Of a stretch of 64,000 bases of DNA, positions 18,292 to 26,436 are shown one piece after another. The notes under the pieces were generated by a model. It did no database searches. It saw only the letters and a list, made by a program, of their open reading frames with translations, and was not told where the DNA came from. The stretch lies in assembly GCF_023824315.1 (NCBI RefSeq), contig NZ_CP098732.1, positions 2,108,001-2,172,000 of the forward strand, written 5' to 3'. Both the position numbers and the translations under genes were made by a program. The stretch comes from Acinetobacter tibetensis. GTDB taxonomy: Bacteria; Pseudomonadota; Gammaproteobacteria; Pseudomonadales; Moraxellaceae. Positions within the stretch are counted from its first letter, which is position 1. Every line of letters starts with the position of its first letter.

Positions 18292-19461
18292 ATGAACTCT
18301 AGTTTATCCCTATTACATCCTTATCCATTTGAAAAGTTAAATAAGCTTTTTAAGGATGTACAACCCGCAGATTTACCTTTGATTCCCCTGTCAATTGGAG
18401 AACCAAAGCATCCTGCACCAGAGTTTGTGAAACAGGCGATTATTGATAATTTCCAACATCTATCGACCTACCCAAACAGTAAAGGTTTACCTGAATTACG
18501 CCTCAGCATTGCCAACTGGTTAACGCGACGTTTTCATCTCAATCAAATTAATCCTGAACAGGAAATTTTGCCTGTTTCAGGTACACGTGAAGCGATTTTT
18601 TCATTCGTACAAGCGCTGATTAATCGTGACGAAAAACCCTATGTAGTTATGCCAAACCCCTTCTATCAAATTTATGAAGGGGCAACTTTATTGGCAGGTG
18701 CAGAGCCTTACTTCATCAATTGTACTGAAGAAAATGGCTATTTAGGTGATTTTGATGCTGTACCTACTGAAGTCTGGGAAAAAACGGCTCTCTTGTTTGT
18801 TTGTACACCGGGCAACCCAACAGGCGCGGTACTGTCTAAAGAACAATTTAAAAAGCTAATTGCGCTATCCGATCAATACGGTTTTGTGATTGCATCAGAT
18901 GAATGCTATTCAGAGCTTTGGTTTGATCAAGCCCCAACAGGACTTTTAGAAGTTTGTGCTGAAATTGGACGCGATGACTACAAAAACTGTGTCGTGTTCC
19001 ATTCACTGTCAAAACGTTCAAACTTACCGGGTATGCGTTCTGGTTTTGTTGCGGGTGATGCAGCCTTATTAAAACCATATTTGCAATATCGTACTTATCA
19101 CGGTGCAGCAATGCCTGTTCAACATCAGTTGGCCTCTATTGCAGCATGGGATGATGAAGCACACGTTGAAGAAAATCGCGTGCAGTACCGTACCAAGTTT
19201 GATTTATTTCAAAATGAATTGGGACATCTTTTACCCCTTCAGAAACCTGATGCGGGCTTTTATTATTGGCTTAAAGTGGATAATGACGAATCATTTGCCA
19301 AAATGTTAATGGAAAAAGCCCATGTAAAAGTCCTCCCAGGTCGCTATTTATCGCGTGATACCGCGACGGGTAACCCTGGTGAAAACCATGTCCGTCTCGC
19401 TCTAGTTGCGGACCTTGCACAATGTGAGCAAGTAATCGCGCGGTTAAAAGCCATTTTATAA
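18292..19461 (+). CDS. dapC: Succinyldiaminopimelate transaminase
   Basis: This 389-residue fold-type I PLP aminotransferase has PNSKGLPELR, CTPGNPTGAVL and the Schiff-base lysine at K241 in HSLSKRSNLPGMRSGF, with the phosphate-binding Arg in the same block. The sequence pattern and the position directly after glnD match DapC, which converts N-succinyl-2-amino-6-ketopimelate to N-succinyl-LL-diaminopimelate for lysine and peptidoglycan synthesis. General aminotransferase activity (for example ArgD-like) is the main alternative. Confidence 0.88.
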   Translation: MNSSLSLLHPYPFEKLNKLFKDVQPADLPLIPLSIGEPKHPAPEFVKQAIIDNFQHLSTYPNSKGLPELRLSIANWLTRRFHLNQINPEQEILPVSGTREAIFSFVQALINRDEKPYVVMPNPFYQIYEGATLLAGAEPYFINCTEENGYLGDFDAVPTEVWEKTALLFVCTPGNPTGAVLSKEQFKKLIALSDQYGFVIASDECYSELWFDQAPTGLLEVCAEIGRDDYKNCVVFHSLSKRSNLPGMRSGFVAGDAALLKPYLQYRTYHGAAMPVQHQLASIAAWDDEAHVEENRVQYRTKFDLFQNELGHLLPLQKPDAGFYYWLKVDNDESFAKMLMEKAHVKVLPGRYLSRDTATGNPGENHVRLALVADLAQCEQVIARLKAIL

Positions 19462-19472
19462 TTAATCTAAAA

Positions 19473-19503
19473 AAACCAAAGGGCATTCTCAAATGCCCCT
19501 TGG
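19473..19503 (-). terminator. Hairpin terminator, minus-strand direction
   Basis: CCAAAGGGCATT pairs with AATGCCCCTTGG with one mismatch. Read on the minus strand it ends in a run of seven T, so it terminates the decayed receptor gene at 19489; it may also slow plus-strand transcripts from dapC. Confidence 0.65.
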
Positions 19504-20080
19504 CTTAATCACTAAAAATATTTCAAATGAGCATTTATAGCTTACACATAAATCTACGGCTCTTTCTGTACCTGAGTAACAATAGAAAGAACAAGTACTT
19601 AAATGTTTTTCATTGGTTAAATTAGTCATATTGACTTGAATATCTAATTGCCCATTTAACAATGAACTCGCAATAGCATCCATCAAAGTATATGAACCAA
19701 CTTTATGCTCTGGATAATACTGTTCCTCATTGGTGCTATCCACATAACGCCCCCAACACGCAAATGTAGCTCGTTTAACAGGTTTTCATTGCTGAATTGA
19801 CAACATACTGAAACCTGATTATTCAACGTTGCAGGTATCCGAATCATATTTTTCACACTTAACTCTTGTTCAAAATCATTATGCGTATTGATCTGTAAGA
19901 CTCAGATTTTCTTGTAATTCCGCTCCTTTATATGTCCGTTTGCACTTGTATATTTGAACTGTCTGTAACTATGCATTTTTTCAGTCAAATCAAAGGATGC
20001 CTGCGTGATTAAAGCATTCAGATTCATATTTCATCCCAATCTTGTATTGTTCACCTGCAAAAAGGTTTAGATGCACACTG
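19489..20080 (-). pseudogene. Decayed TonB-dependent siderophore receptor, C-terminal remnant
   Basis: Minus-strand translation gives receptor C-terminal blocks spread over three frames. They are an upstream piece around GEQYKIGMKYES, then ALITQASFDLTEKMHSYRQF, then SVKNMIRIPATLNNQVSVCC and LLNELHLRVGG. After another shift comes RYVDSTNEEQYYPEHKVGSYTLMDAIAS split before NMTNLTNEKHLSTCSFYCYSGTERAVD, the standard end of FhuA-like ferric-siderophore receptors. Several frameshifts and a stop interrupt it, and the plug and most of the barrel are gone. The final 84-codon piece is open but cannot form a receptor. The family identification rests on motif order; the siderophore is unknown. Confidence 0.8.
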
Positions 20081-20181
20081 GTATCCAAAGCAGTTCATTT
20101 GATGACTCCACCTTTTCACAAAAGTCTGCCATGTAAAATAATTATTCATCACAAAATAAAATAGATCTGTAGAGGCATTGA

Positions 20182-20796
20182 TTAAAGCATTATCAAAACC
20201 ATAGCAAATCCTAAAAAACAACAACCTGTAAGCCTATACAATATCTTCGTATTCCTTTTTAAAAACTGATTCCAACTCCTAAAATTAAACAATTTGAGCA
20301 GAAATAAATTCCAAAATAGAACGACACTTACCATCCAAAAGCAAATCAAAGAGAGTTGTTTAACACTAAATTGACTGTAGACCAATAAAATCAGACTGCT
20401 ATAAAACATCAGATTTTTCGGATTAAGCACACTAGATTGCAAACCTTGAGCGAAACACATAGCGCTTGATGTCTTTATTTGGATTTCATCATGATTTGTT
20501 AAATGCTTATTTTCATCATCACGATAACGAAAACATTGCAACGCCAAATAAAGTAAATAAGCCACCCCTAAACAGCGTAGGAGTTGTAATAGAATGGGAT
20601 GAATTTGACCTAAACCCCACAACAATATAAAGATCAACAACAAAATCAGTGCATTTCCAATCGCAATTCCCAATACGGTATAACGTGCTAATTTTGAACC
20701 ATATTTCATTGAATGCATTAAGATAAGGAAAAAATCAGGTCCCGGAGAAAGTAAAGCAATAAAATGTGTAACTGCAATAAAAAAGAATAATTCCAT
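20182..20796 (-). CDS. LysE/RhtB-family amino-acid exporter
   Basis: This 204-residue inner-membrane protein has the LysE/RhtB start: a first helix ending in HFIALLSPGPDFFLI, where the SPGPD motif is diagnostic. About six hydrophobic segments follow, including the LNPKNLMFY block. Family members export amino acids or small amines by proton exchange. It lies directly downstream of an AraC-type regulator on the same strand, a usual pairing in which the regulator senses the exported compound. Substrate unknown. Confidence 0.85.
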   Translation of the reverse strand: MELFFFIAVTHFIALLSPGPDFFLILMHSMKYGSKLARYTVLGIAIGNALILLLIFILLWGLGQIHPILLQLLRCLGVAYLLYLALQCFRYRDDENKHLTNHDEIQIKTSSAMCFAQGLQSSVLNPKNLMFYSSLILLVYSQFSVKQLSLICFWMVSVVLFWNLFLLKLFNFRSWNQFLKRNTKILYRLTGCCFLGFAMVLIML

Positions 20797-20837
20797 AACT
20801 CAGCTCAGCTAAAAACTGAGATAAGCCTAGAACTTAC

Positions 20838-21722
20838 TTAAATTGAATTCTTGTATAAAATTGCGCGGCGGTGCTGCTTTTGATAGAACTTCGGCGTAGT
20901 CCCTGTCAACTGCTTAAACACACGTTGAAAATGACTTTGATCACTAAACCCCAACTGATAACTCATCTCGGCAATATCTTTACCCTGCTTTAAGAGCTTT
21001 CTCGCTTGATTAATTTTTAAATTGAGCTGATAGGCATGTGGAGTTAAACCTAAATTCGACTTAAATAAACGAATGATGGCGTAACGACTTAACCCACTTT
21101 GCTCAGATAAATCTTGTAAGGAGAGTAATTCTTCACTTGTGCTTATTTCCCAAAGGAGTTGTTGAAACTCCTGTTGTGCATAACTATTTATTGCTAGTAA
21201 TTCTAGGTGCAAATTCGGAAATAATAACTCAGTCAGCGTTTGAATCAGTAATTGCTCTTTTTGCAAATACGACATTGAGTGCTCGAATAAGTTTCTATTT
21301 AAGTGAGAAAAATTTCGGTAAAGTTGCTCAGATTGATAGAGTTTAGGCTGATATTGCGGAACTGCATTACAATGAAAATCCTGTTTAGTTTCATGCAGCA
21401 ACTGTTGTAACCAGAGCATATCCAGATGCATCATTTGATAACTCCACGCCTGATCGGGTTCAGGATTACAGGAATGCTCAACATGCGCTGGAATAAGAAC
21501 AAGGGTTCCCGATTCTATGGGCTGTGTCCCCACAAAATGACTATTAAAAATACTTCGACCAACATCTACTGCACCAATAGAAAAGGTCGGATGGCTATGT
21601 GCTTTATAACAAGCACGACTGTCACATGCCCTACGTGTTTCCACATAAGGCATATTGGGATTACTCCAAAATTCAACCTGAATTTCAGAAGAACTTTGCT
21701 GCGGCATTAATCCATTTAACAT
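20838..21722 (-). CDS. AraC-family transcriptional regulator
   Basis: The 294-residue product has an N-terminal cupin-like sensor (AHSHPTFSIGAVDVG, GTLVLIPAHVEHSCNP) and a C-terminal double helix-turn-helix (about 195-290). The latter contains LSRYAIIRLFKSNLGLTPHAYQ and the signature AEMSYQLGFSDQSHFQRVFKQ. The ATG at 21722 starts five bases after the gpx stop; a second ATG at 21707 has a slightly better upstream GGA. It probably controls the LysE exporter downstream. The close packing after gpx suggests read-through from msrB-gpx. Confidence 0.87.
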   Translation of the reverse strand: MLNGLMPQQSSSEIQVEFWSNPNMPYVETRRACDSRACYKAHSHPTFSIGAVDVGRSIFNSHFVGTQPIESGTLVLIPAHVEHSCNPEPDQAWSYQMMHLDMLWLQQLLHETKQDFHCNAVPQYQPKLYQSEQLYRNFSHLNRNLFEHSMSYLQKEQLLIQTLTELLFPNLHLELLAINSYAQQEFQQLLWEISTSEELLSLQDLSEQSGLSRYAIIRLFKSNLGLTPHAYQLNLKINQARKLLKQGKDIAEMSYQLGFSDQSHFQRVFKQLTGTTPKFYQKQHRRAILYKNSI

Positions 21723-21727
21723 TACAA

Positions 21728-22210
21728 TTATTGTTGTAATGCCTTTTCAATCTCTTCTTCTAAGGCTTCAGGTTTAGTTGTTGGGGCAAAACGGTTTAAA
21801 ACCGTTCCATCTTTACCAATTAAGAATTTAGTAAAATTCCATTTAATACCACTGCCTAAAATACCTTTGCTGTTATTGGTTAAATAACGAAAAATGGCAT
21901 GGGCTTCTGGTCCTTTTACATCGACCTTGGCAAACATTGGAAAAGTGACCCCGTAATTTTTCTGACAAAAAGCTCCAATTTGGTCGTTTGAACCTGGGTC
22001 TTGTCCACCAAATTGATTACATGGAAAGCCAAGCACCTCTAACCCCTGCGGCTTATATTTTTCATATAATTTTTCTAAACCAGCAAACTGCGGTGTGAAA
22101 CCACACTTACTTGCTGTATTTACAATTAATAAAACTTTACCCTCATAATCGGCAAAAGCTTTATTTTTTCCATCTAGCAACTCAGCTTCAAACTGATAAA
22201 TGTTGGTCAT
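21728..22210 (-). CDS. Glutathione peroxidase family protein
   Basis: This 160-residue thiol peroxidase reduces hydrogen or organic hydroperoxides. The active site is visible: C36 in [13 protein letters not shown]70 in [10 protein letters not shown], and W124-N125 in IKWNFTKFL. It has cysteine, not selenocysteine. C64 in GFPCNQF is typical, and the extra C82 could serve as resolving cysteine in a thioredoxin-dependent cycle. It overlaps msrB by four bases, so the two repair or remove oxidised species together. BtuE is the E. coli relative. Confidence 0.92.
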   Translation of the reverse strand: MTNIYQFEAELLDGKNKAFADYEGKVLLIVNTASKCGFTPQFAGLEKLYEKYKPQGLEVLGFPCNQFGGQDPGSNDQIGAFCQKNYGVTFPMFAKVDVKGPEAHAIFRYLTNNSKGILGSGIKWNFTKFLIGKDGTVLNRFAPTTKPEALEEEIEKALQQ

Positions 22211-22626
22211 GGATAGGTTTCCTCGTCATTTTTTTCTTGTGATTGTAGTTCTAATGAAGCCGAATTTACGCAATAGCGCAATCCTGTCGGCTGCGGGCCA
22301 TCCTCAAAAACATGCCCTAAATGAGCGTCACAATGATGACAAACTATTTCAGTTCTTTCCATACCATGTGAGCTATCTTGTAATTCATCAATTGCTCCTC
22401 CAACAATTGGCTTAAAAAAACTTGGCCAGCCACAACCACTGTCATATTTCGTCGTAGACGAAAACAACGGTGTACCACAGCAACGACACACATAAGTTCC
22501 TTCTTGCTTGGTATTCCAATATTTCCCCGTAAAAGCAGGTTCTGTTCCTTTTTGTCGAGTTATACGGAATTCTTCTGGTGATAACTCTCTTTGCCATTCT
22601 CGGTCTGTTTTACTGAGTTTTCCCAT
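22207..22626 (-). CDS. msrB: Peptide-methionine (R)-S-oxide reductase
   Basis: This 139-residue enzyme reduces the R-epimer of methionine sulfoxide in proteins. Zinc ligands are C47/C50 and C96/C99 (two CxxC pairs). The catalytic cysteine is C119 in GLRYCVNS, and C65 in SGCGWPSF is at the usual resolving position. The N-terminus lacks a signal peptide, so it is cytosolic. It begins the minus-strand group msrB-gpx-araC-lysE and overlaps gpx by four bases. Confidence 0.95.
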   Translation of the reverse strand: MGKLSKTDREWQRELSPEEFRITRQKGTEPAFTGKYWNTKQEGTYVCRCCGTPLFSSTTKYDSGCGWPSFFKPIVGGAIDELQDSSHGMERTEIVCHHCDAHLGHVFEDGPQPTGLRYCVNSASLELQSQEKNDEETYP

Positions 22627-22855
22627 GATTATTTCCCTTTCTATCTTGCTGTTTCAAATAAGATAATCTTATATTTACGTGATTCATCTTAAAATTTCTA
22701 GTCTTTACTTAACAATTTACAAAAGACTTATACATCCAGCAAAAGCAAAAAGTAAGCAAATACTCAAAATATAGTAAGCATTTTTATTAATCCAATGCTT
22801 TTTTGTGAGCAAAATTGGTGCTATTCTTATGATCATGCTTATTCAGGATTAAAAA

Positions 22856-24286
22856 ATGTCGCAGAAAAAGAGCGTTATTTTTAAACATCTACTGCCTGTG
22901 ATTAAAGAATATCAACAGGCTGGATTTACGCATGAAAAAATTGTTGCTTTACTCCGAGATGAACATGATCTCGATTTGGTAACAACTGAAACATTTAAAA
23001 GTTATTTATATCGTTATGCAAAAGTGACCTCCACTCTTTCCGAGAACATCAAAATGCCGAACACTACCCAAACCCCACGCGAAATAAAAAAATCGTCTAA
23101 GCTCGAGCATGTATGCTACGACATTCGTGGACCAGTGTTACGAGCGGCCATCGAGATGGAAGAAGCCGGCCATAAAATTATTAAACTGAATATTGGCAAC
23201 CCCGCTCCCTTTGGCTTTGAAGCCCCACAAGAAATTATTAATGATGTCGCATTAAACTTACCCAATGCTGTAGGTTATACCGACTCAAAAGGAATTTTCC
23301 CTGCACGTAAAGCCATTTGCCAGTATTACCAGCAAAAAGGCATTTTCGATATGCATGTGAATGACGTGTATATCGGCAATGGCGTATCTGAACTCATTGT
23401 TATGGCGATGCAAGGTTTATTGGATGATGGCGATGAAATGCTGGTGCCAATGCCAGATTATCCGCTGTGGACTGCAGCAGTAAACTTATCGGGTGGTACT
23501 GCAATTCACTATAAATGCGATGAAGAAAATTTCTGGTACCCAGACATCGCGGATATGGAAAGTAAAATCACGCCAAATACCCGTGGTATCGTGATTATTA
23601 ACCCAAACAACCCGACCGGTGCTGTTTATCCACGCCATGTATTAGAACAAATTGTCGCTTTAGCCAAAAAATATGACCTGATTTTATTTGCAGATGAAAT
23701 CTACGACAAAATTATTTATGACGGTATCGAACATGTTTCCGTTGCTGCGTTAGCAGGTGATCAACTGTGTATCTCATTCAACGGTTTATCAAAAGCTTAT
23801 CGTATTGCGGGTTATCGTTCAGGTTGGATGGCCATTACTGGTGATAAATCACGCGCAATGGATTACATTGAAGGGCTAGACATGCTTGCGTCTATGCGTC
23901 TGTGTGCCAATCATCAAGCACAATATGCGATTCAAACTGCATTAGGTGGCTACCAGTCAATTAATGATTTAATTCGTCCAGGTGGTCGCTTGTATGAGCA
24001 ACGTAATATCGCATGGCAAATGCTGAATGAGATTCCGGGTGTGTCGTGTGTCAAACCTGAAGGTGCAATGTATTGCTTCCCTAAACTTGATCCAAACGTG
24101 TATCCAATTCAGGATGATGAGAAACTCATGCTCGATTTACTCCGCGCAGAGAAAGTCTTATTGGTTCAAGGTACTGGTTTTAACTGGCCGACACCAGACC
24201 ATTTCCGTGTCGTGTTCTTGCCTGCAGAAAATGAACTGCGTGAAGCCATTACCCGAGTGGGTCGTTTCTTGGCAAAATTACGTTAA
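22856..24286 (+). CDS. alaA: AlaA-type alanine/glutamate-pyruvate aminotransferase with an N-terminal extension
   Basis: The 476-residue product contains a complete AlaA-like aminotransferase (about residues 75-476). It has IKLNIGNPAPFGFEAP, PNNPTGAVYPRHVL and the PLP lysine K313 in FNGLSKAYRIAGYRSGW. AlaA of E. coli is about 405 residues and makes alanine from pyruvate and glutamate. The first 65-70 residues are extra: LLPVIKEYQQAGFTHEKI, a helical block and ETFKSYLYRYAKV, a pattern resembling small DNA-binding domains of plasmid TraK-like proteins, then a linker rich in Thr/Ser/Pro. The start has AGGA seven bases upstream, so the extension is likely translated, but an internal start at MPNTTQTPRE would give the plain enzyme. 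Confidence 0.9.
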   Translation: MSQKKSVIFKHLLPVIKEYQQAGFTHEKIVALLRDEHDLDLVTTETFKSYLYRYAKVTSTLSENIKMPNTTQTPREIKKSSKLEHVCYDIRGPVLRAAIEMEEAGHKIIKLNIGNPAPFGFEAPQEIINDVALNLPNAVGYTDSKGIFPARKAICQYYQQKGIFDMHVNDVYIGNGVSELIVMAMQGLLDDGDEMLVPMPDYPLWTAAVNLSGGTAIHYKCDEENFWYPDIADMESKITPNTRGIVIINPNNPTGAVYPRHVLEQIVALAKKYDLILFADEIYDKIIYDGIEHVSVAALAGDQLCISFNGLSKAYRIAGYRSGWMAITGDKSRAMDYIEGLDMLASMRLCANHQAQYAIQTALGGYQSINDLIRPGGRLYEQRNIAWQMLNEIPGVSCVKPEGAMYCFPKLDPNVYPIQDDEKLMLDLLRAEKVLLVQGTGFNWPTPDHFRVVFLPAENELREAITRVGRFLAKLR

Positions 24287-24300
24287 TTCTAATATTTGAA

Positions 24301-24328
24301 AATGCCGCATTTTGATGCGGCATTTTTG
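24301..24328 (+). terminator. Rho-independent terminator after alaA
   Basis: AATGCCGCAT pairs perfectly with ATGCGGCATT around a four-base loop and is followed by T residues, 14 bases after the stop. Confidence 0.88.
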
Positions 24329-24428
24329 TATTTATCTCATACCCATGACTTTTTAATTACAACGTTGAAATAGTGAGCCTAAGGCATTCAATGCTAAACT
24401 TGATAACAAGAGATAACGAGCGAATAAC

Positions 24429-25160
24429 ATGACTTATCAAGTACATATCATTGATGTAAAAAATCAATTACAAAACTATATTTGGTTACTTGAACATACC
24501 GAAACCCATGAAGTAATTGCCGTAGACCCAACCGAAGCACAATTGGTTGAAGATTATTGTCAAGAACATCAATTGCACCTTAATCAAATTTGGCTTACGC
24601 ATTGGCATAAAGACCATATTGGCGGAGTAGCAGCGCTATTAGTCAATCGCAATATTCCAGTTTATGGCCCTCGTGATGAACTGAGCAAAATTCCGTTTAT
24701 TACCCATCCACTCACGGATGGTGAGCATTTTAATTTTCATGATATTCGTATAGATGTGATTGCCGTTCCTGGACACACCTTAGGCCATATTGTCTATTTT
24801 AGTGATGCGCTTGATCTGGTTTTTTGTGGGGATACTTTATTTGCAATGGGCTGTGGTCGAGTATTTGAAGGGACTTTTGAACAGATGTACCATTCCTTGA
24901 ATCGCTTAGCGGCATTACCCCCAAGAACCCAAGTATATTGCACCCATGAATACACCCTTTCGAATGCCAAATTTGCGCTACATGTAGAACCTGATAATCT
25001 TAAAATTCAGCAACGCTTTGAACAAGTTGAGGCTTTGCGAATGCTGGGTCAACCCACACTCCCTAGCAATATTGCCATTGAACTAGAGACCAATCCTTTT
25101 TTAAGGGCACAGAGTGTCGAAGAGTTTCAAAAATTACGTGAATTAAAAGATAACTTTTAA
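24429..25160 (+). CDS. gloB: Hydroxyacylglutathione hydrolase (glyoxalase II)
   Basis: This 243-residue metallo-beta-lactamase-fold enzyme hydrolyses S-lactoylglutathione to lactate and glutathione, completing methylglyoxal detoxification. The metal site THWHKDH is at residues 57-63, followed by the later ligands in PGHTLGHI and FCGDTLF, and the glutathione-binding C-terminus has CTHEYTLSNAKFA. It is a single gene preceded by the alaA terminator. A glyoxalase I partner is not in the window. Confidence 0.93.
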   Translation: MTYQVHIIDVKNQLQNYIWLLEHTETHEVIAVDPTEAQLVEDYCQEHQLHLNQIWLTHWHKDHIGGVAALLVNRNIPVYGPRDELSKIPFITHPLTDGEHFNFHDIRIDVIAVPGHTLGHIVYFSDALDLVFCGDTLFAMGCGRVFEGTFEQMYHSLNRLAALPPRTQVYCTHEYTLSNAKFALHVEPDNLKIQQRFEQVEALRMLGQPTLPSNIAIELETNPFLRAQSVEEFQKLRELKDNF

Positions 25161-25270
25161 TTTTTGCATTTAACAAAAATCCCTAGTTCTGGGGATAGAG
25201 CAAGTACCCAAATCACGGTTTAATAAAGACACAAAAGCAATAAAATACAACGATAAAACTGAAAGATTTC

Positions 25271-25369
25271 GTTTATTTTCAATAATTATAATAACAACTG
25301 AAAATAAACATGACTCTCTAATTTTTTGCACCAACCACATGGGCAATGTGGGCAAAAAATTAGGGAGTC
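25271..25369. repeat. Two adjacent inverted repeats, possible structured RNA or miniature element
   Basis: First hairpin: GTTTATTTTC (25271-25280) with GAAAATAAAC (25300-25309), perfect, 19-base loop. Two bases later, GACTCTCTAATTTTTTGC (25312-25329) pairs with GCAAAAAATTAGGGAGTC (25352-25369), 18 pairs with one G-U. Its loop holds a further CCACAT/ATGTGG stem (25335-25340, 25346-25351). No coding potential. It could be a small RNA, a transcription-end structure or a miniature mobile element; the sequence alone cannot decide. Confidence 0.55.
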
Positions 25370-25428
25370 TTTCAATTCATCATCCCAATTTTTTTAATTA
25401 TAGGTATTTGTTTATTTACATCTCAAAT

Positions 25429-25459
25429 AAAAAAAGCCCAGAGAAAGGTCACTCTAGGC
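25429..25459 (-). terminator. Minus-strand terminator-like hairpin
   Basis: On the minus strand GCCTAGAG pairs with CTCTGGGC (one mismatch) and is followed by seven T. It sits about 210 bases downstream of the DUF962 gene at 25671, or could end a transcript from the adjacent repeat element. Confidence 0.55.
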
Positions 25460-25670
25460 ATTGGAAACTTGCTGTATCTTGAGTAAACACAAGATCATCT
25501 AAAATTCTGAAACTTATACTACATCAGAAGGATTGAACATCCTAGCCATTTTCATGAATATATTTGAAGATTACACTTTATTGCACAATTAAAAATCATG
25601 TATAACAAATACATATATAAGCGTTATGACCCAATATTACTAGACAAATGTACTTTAATTTGGATAAAAG

Positions 25671-26054
25671 TTAACTTGGAATTTTATCCAATGAACGGCA
25701 TTTTAAACTCAGGTTACCGCGGACAATATCAGACAACATACGCCAATCCGAAATAAAGCTGTAGAGGGGCTGTTTAAAAGATGCTGGCTTATTCTTTTCA
25801 TACAGAAAATGTCCGGCCCATGCGCATGCATAACCCGGAATTAAACCATACAACACATATTTAGGTTTACGATGGCGAATGGCTTTCGCTATCCAATATG
25901 CACCAATAGTAGTGCCTAAAACATGTAGACGCCGACTCGTAATATTACGGTGCTCGGTCAAATAAAAACGATAAAATTCATTATAATTTCGAATGGGTAA
26001 TTGTGGCGCTTGAACATGCTCCAAATTTTCAGTGGTTTGAACAGTTGCATTCAT
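25671..26054 (-). CDS. DUF962/Mpo1-like protein (second family member)
   Basis: This 127-residue protein shows the short bacterial DUF962 pattern: NYNEFYRFYLTEHRNITSRRLHVLGTT split around the conserved His pair near residues 35-44, then GYACAWAGHFLYEKNKPASF. The conserved histidines match the proposed iron ligands of yeast Mpo1. It has one or two hydrophobic segments. It is shorter than and clearly diverged from the protein at 10661 and stands alone on the minus strand. Function in bacteria is not established. Confidence 0.82.
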   Translation of the reverse strand: MNATVQTTENLEHVQAPQLPIRNYNEFYRFYLTEHRNITSRRLHVLGTTIGAYWIAKAIRHRKPKYVLYGLIPGYACAWAGHFLYEKNKPASFKQPLYSFISDWRMLSDIVRGNLSLKCRSLDKIPS

Positions 26055-26436
26055 ATTTAAATCATCCTGATTGTTTTAAAGTATAACTTTTGATTTTGCA
26101 CCCATATCATTGTGCTTTGTTTTAAATGGGTCAATTACATTTTTGCTTACGTTCAAGCTTTTAAATTGGCAAAAGTAATGTTTATCCTTACAATTCAATA
26201 ATCAATCTGAAACTTCAGATTAGGTCTCGCATTGCAAAAGAAACCACCTATGAGTTTGCTAGAAGCATTTCATCAGCACTCAAAATTTAGAATGCATTAA
26301 CTGCCGATAATTTCACTCATCAGCGCGTACAGCATAGAATTTTTCAGCTAGAATTTAATATTAAAGCGTCACATCAGTTTTTAGCACAAGCTGAACAAAA
26401 CCTCCCCTTTTTTGAACCATAATCTAAGGCAAATTT
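26055..26436. other. Intergenic region with a possible degraded reading frame
   Basis: Before the CYTH gene, an ATG at 26250 opens MSLLEAFHQHSKFRMH and stops. A one-base shift continues as ALTADNFTHQRVQHRIFQ and ends LAQAEQNLPFFEP at 26422. The two pieces read like one short frameshifted gene but match no family I know. The remainder (26055-26249) is A/T-rich and must hold the promoter of the minus-strand DUF962 gene. Confidence 0.3.

Larger units (their letters stand above)
25161..25670. other. 510-base intergenic region holding hairpins
   Basis: No credible gene. The region carries two adjacent inverted-repeat structures (25271-25369) and a minus-strand terminator-like hairpin (25429-25459), described separately. 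The rest is A/T-rich with no recognisable remnant. Confidence 0.55.

Noticed and set aside
25170..25355. 61-codon minus-strand frame after gloB
   Set aside because: It runs through both hairpins of the inverted-repeat element and has no protein-like features.
26201..26221. Small inverted repeat AATCTGAA/TTCAGATT
   Set aside because: The loop would be only two bases and the stem short; it is not a credible structure or operator without other support.
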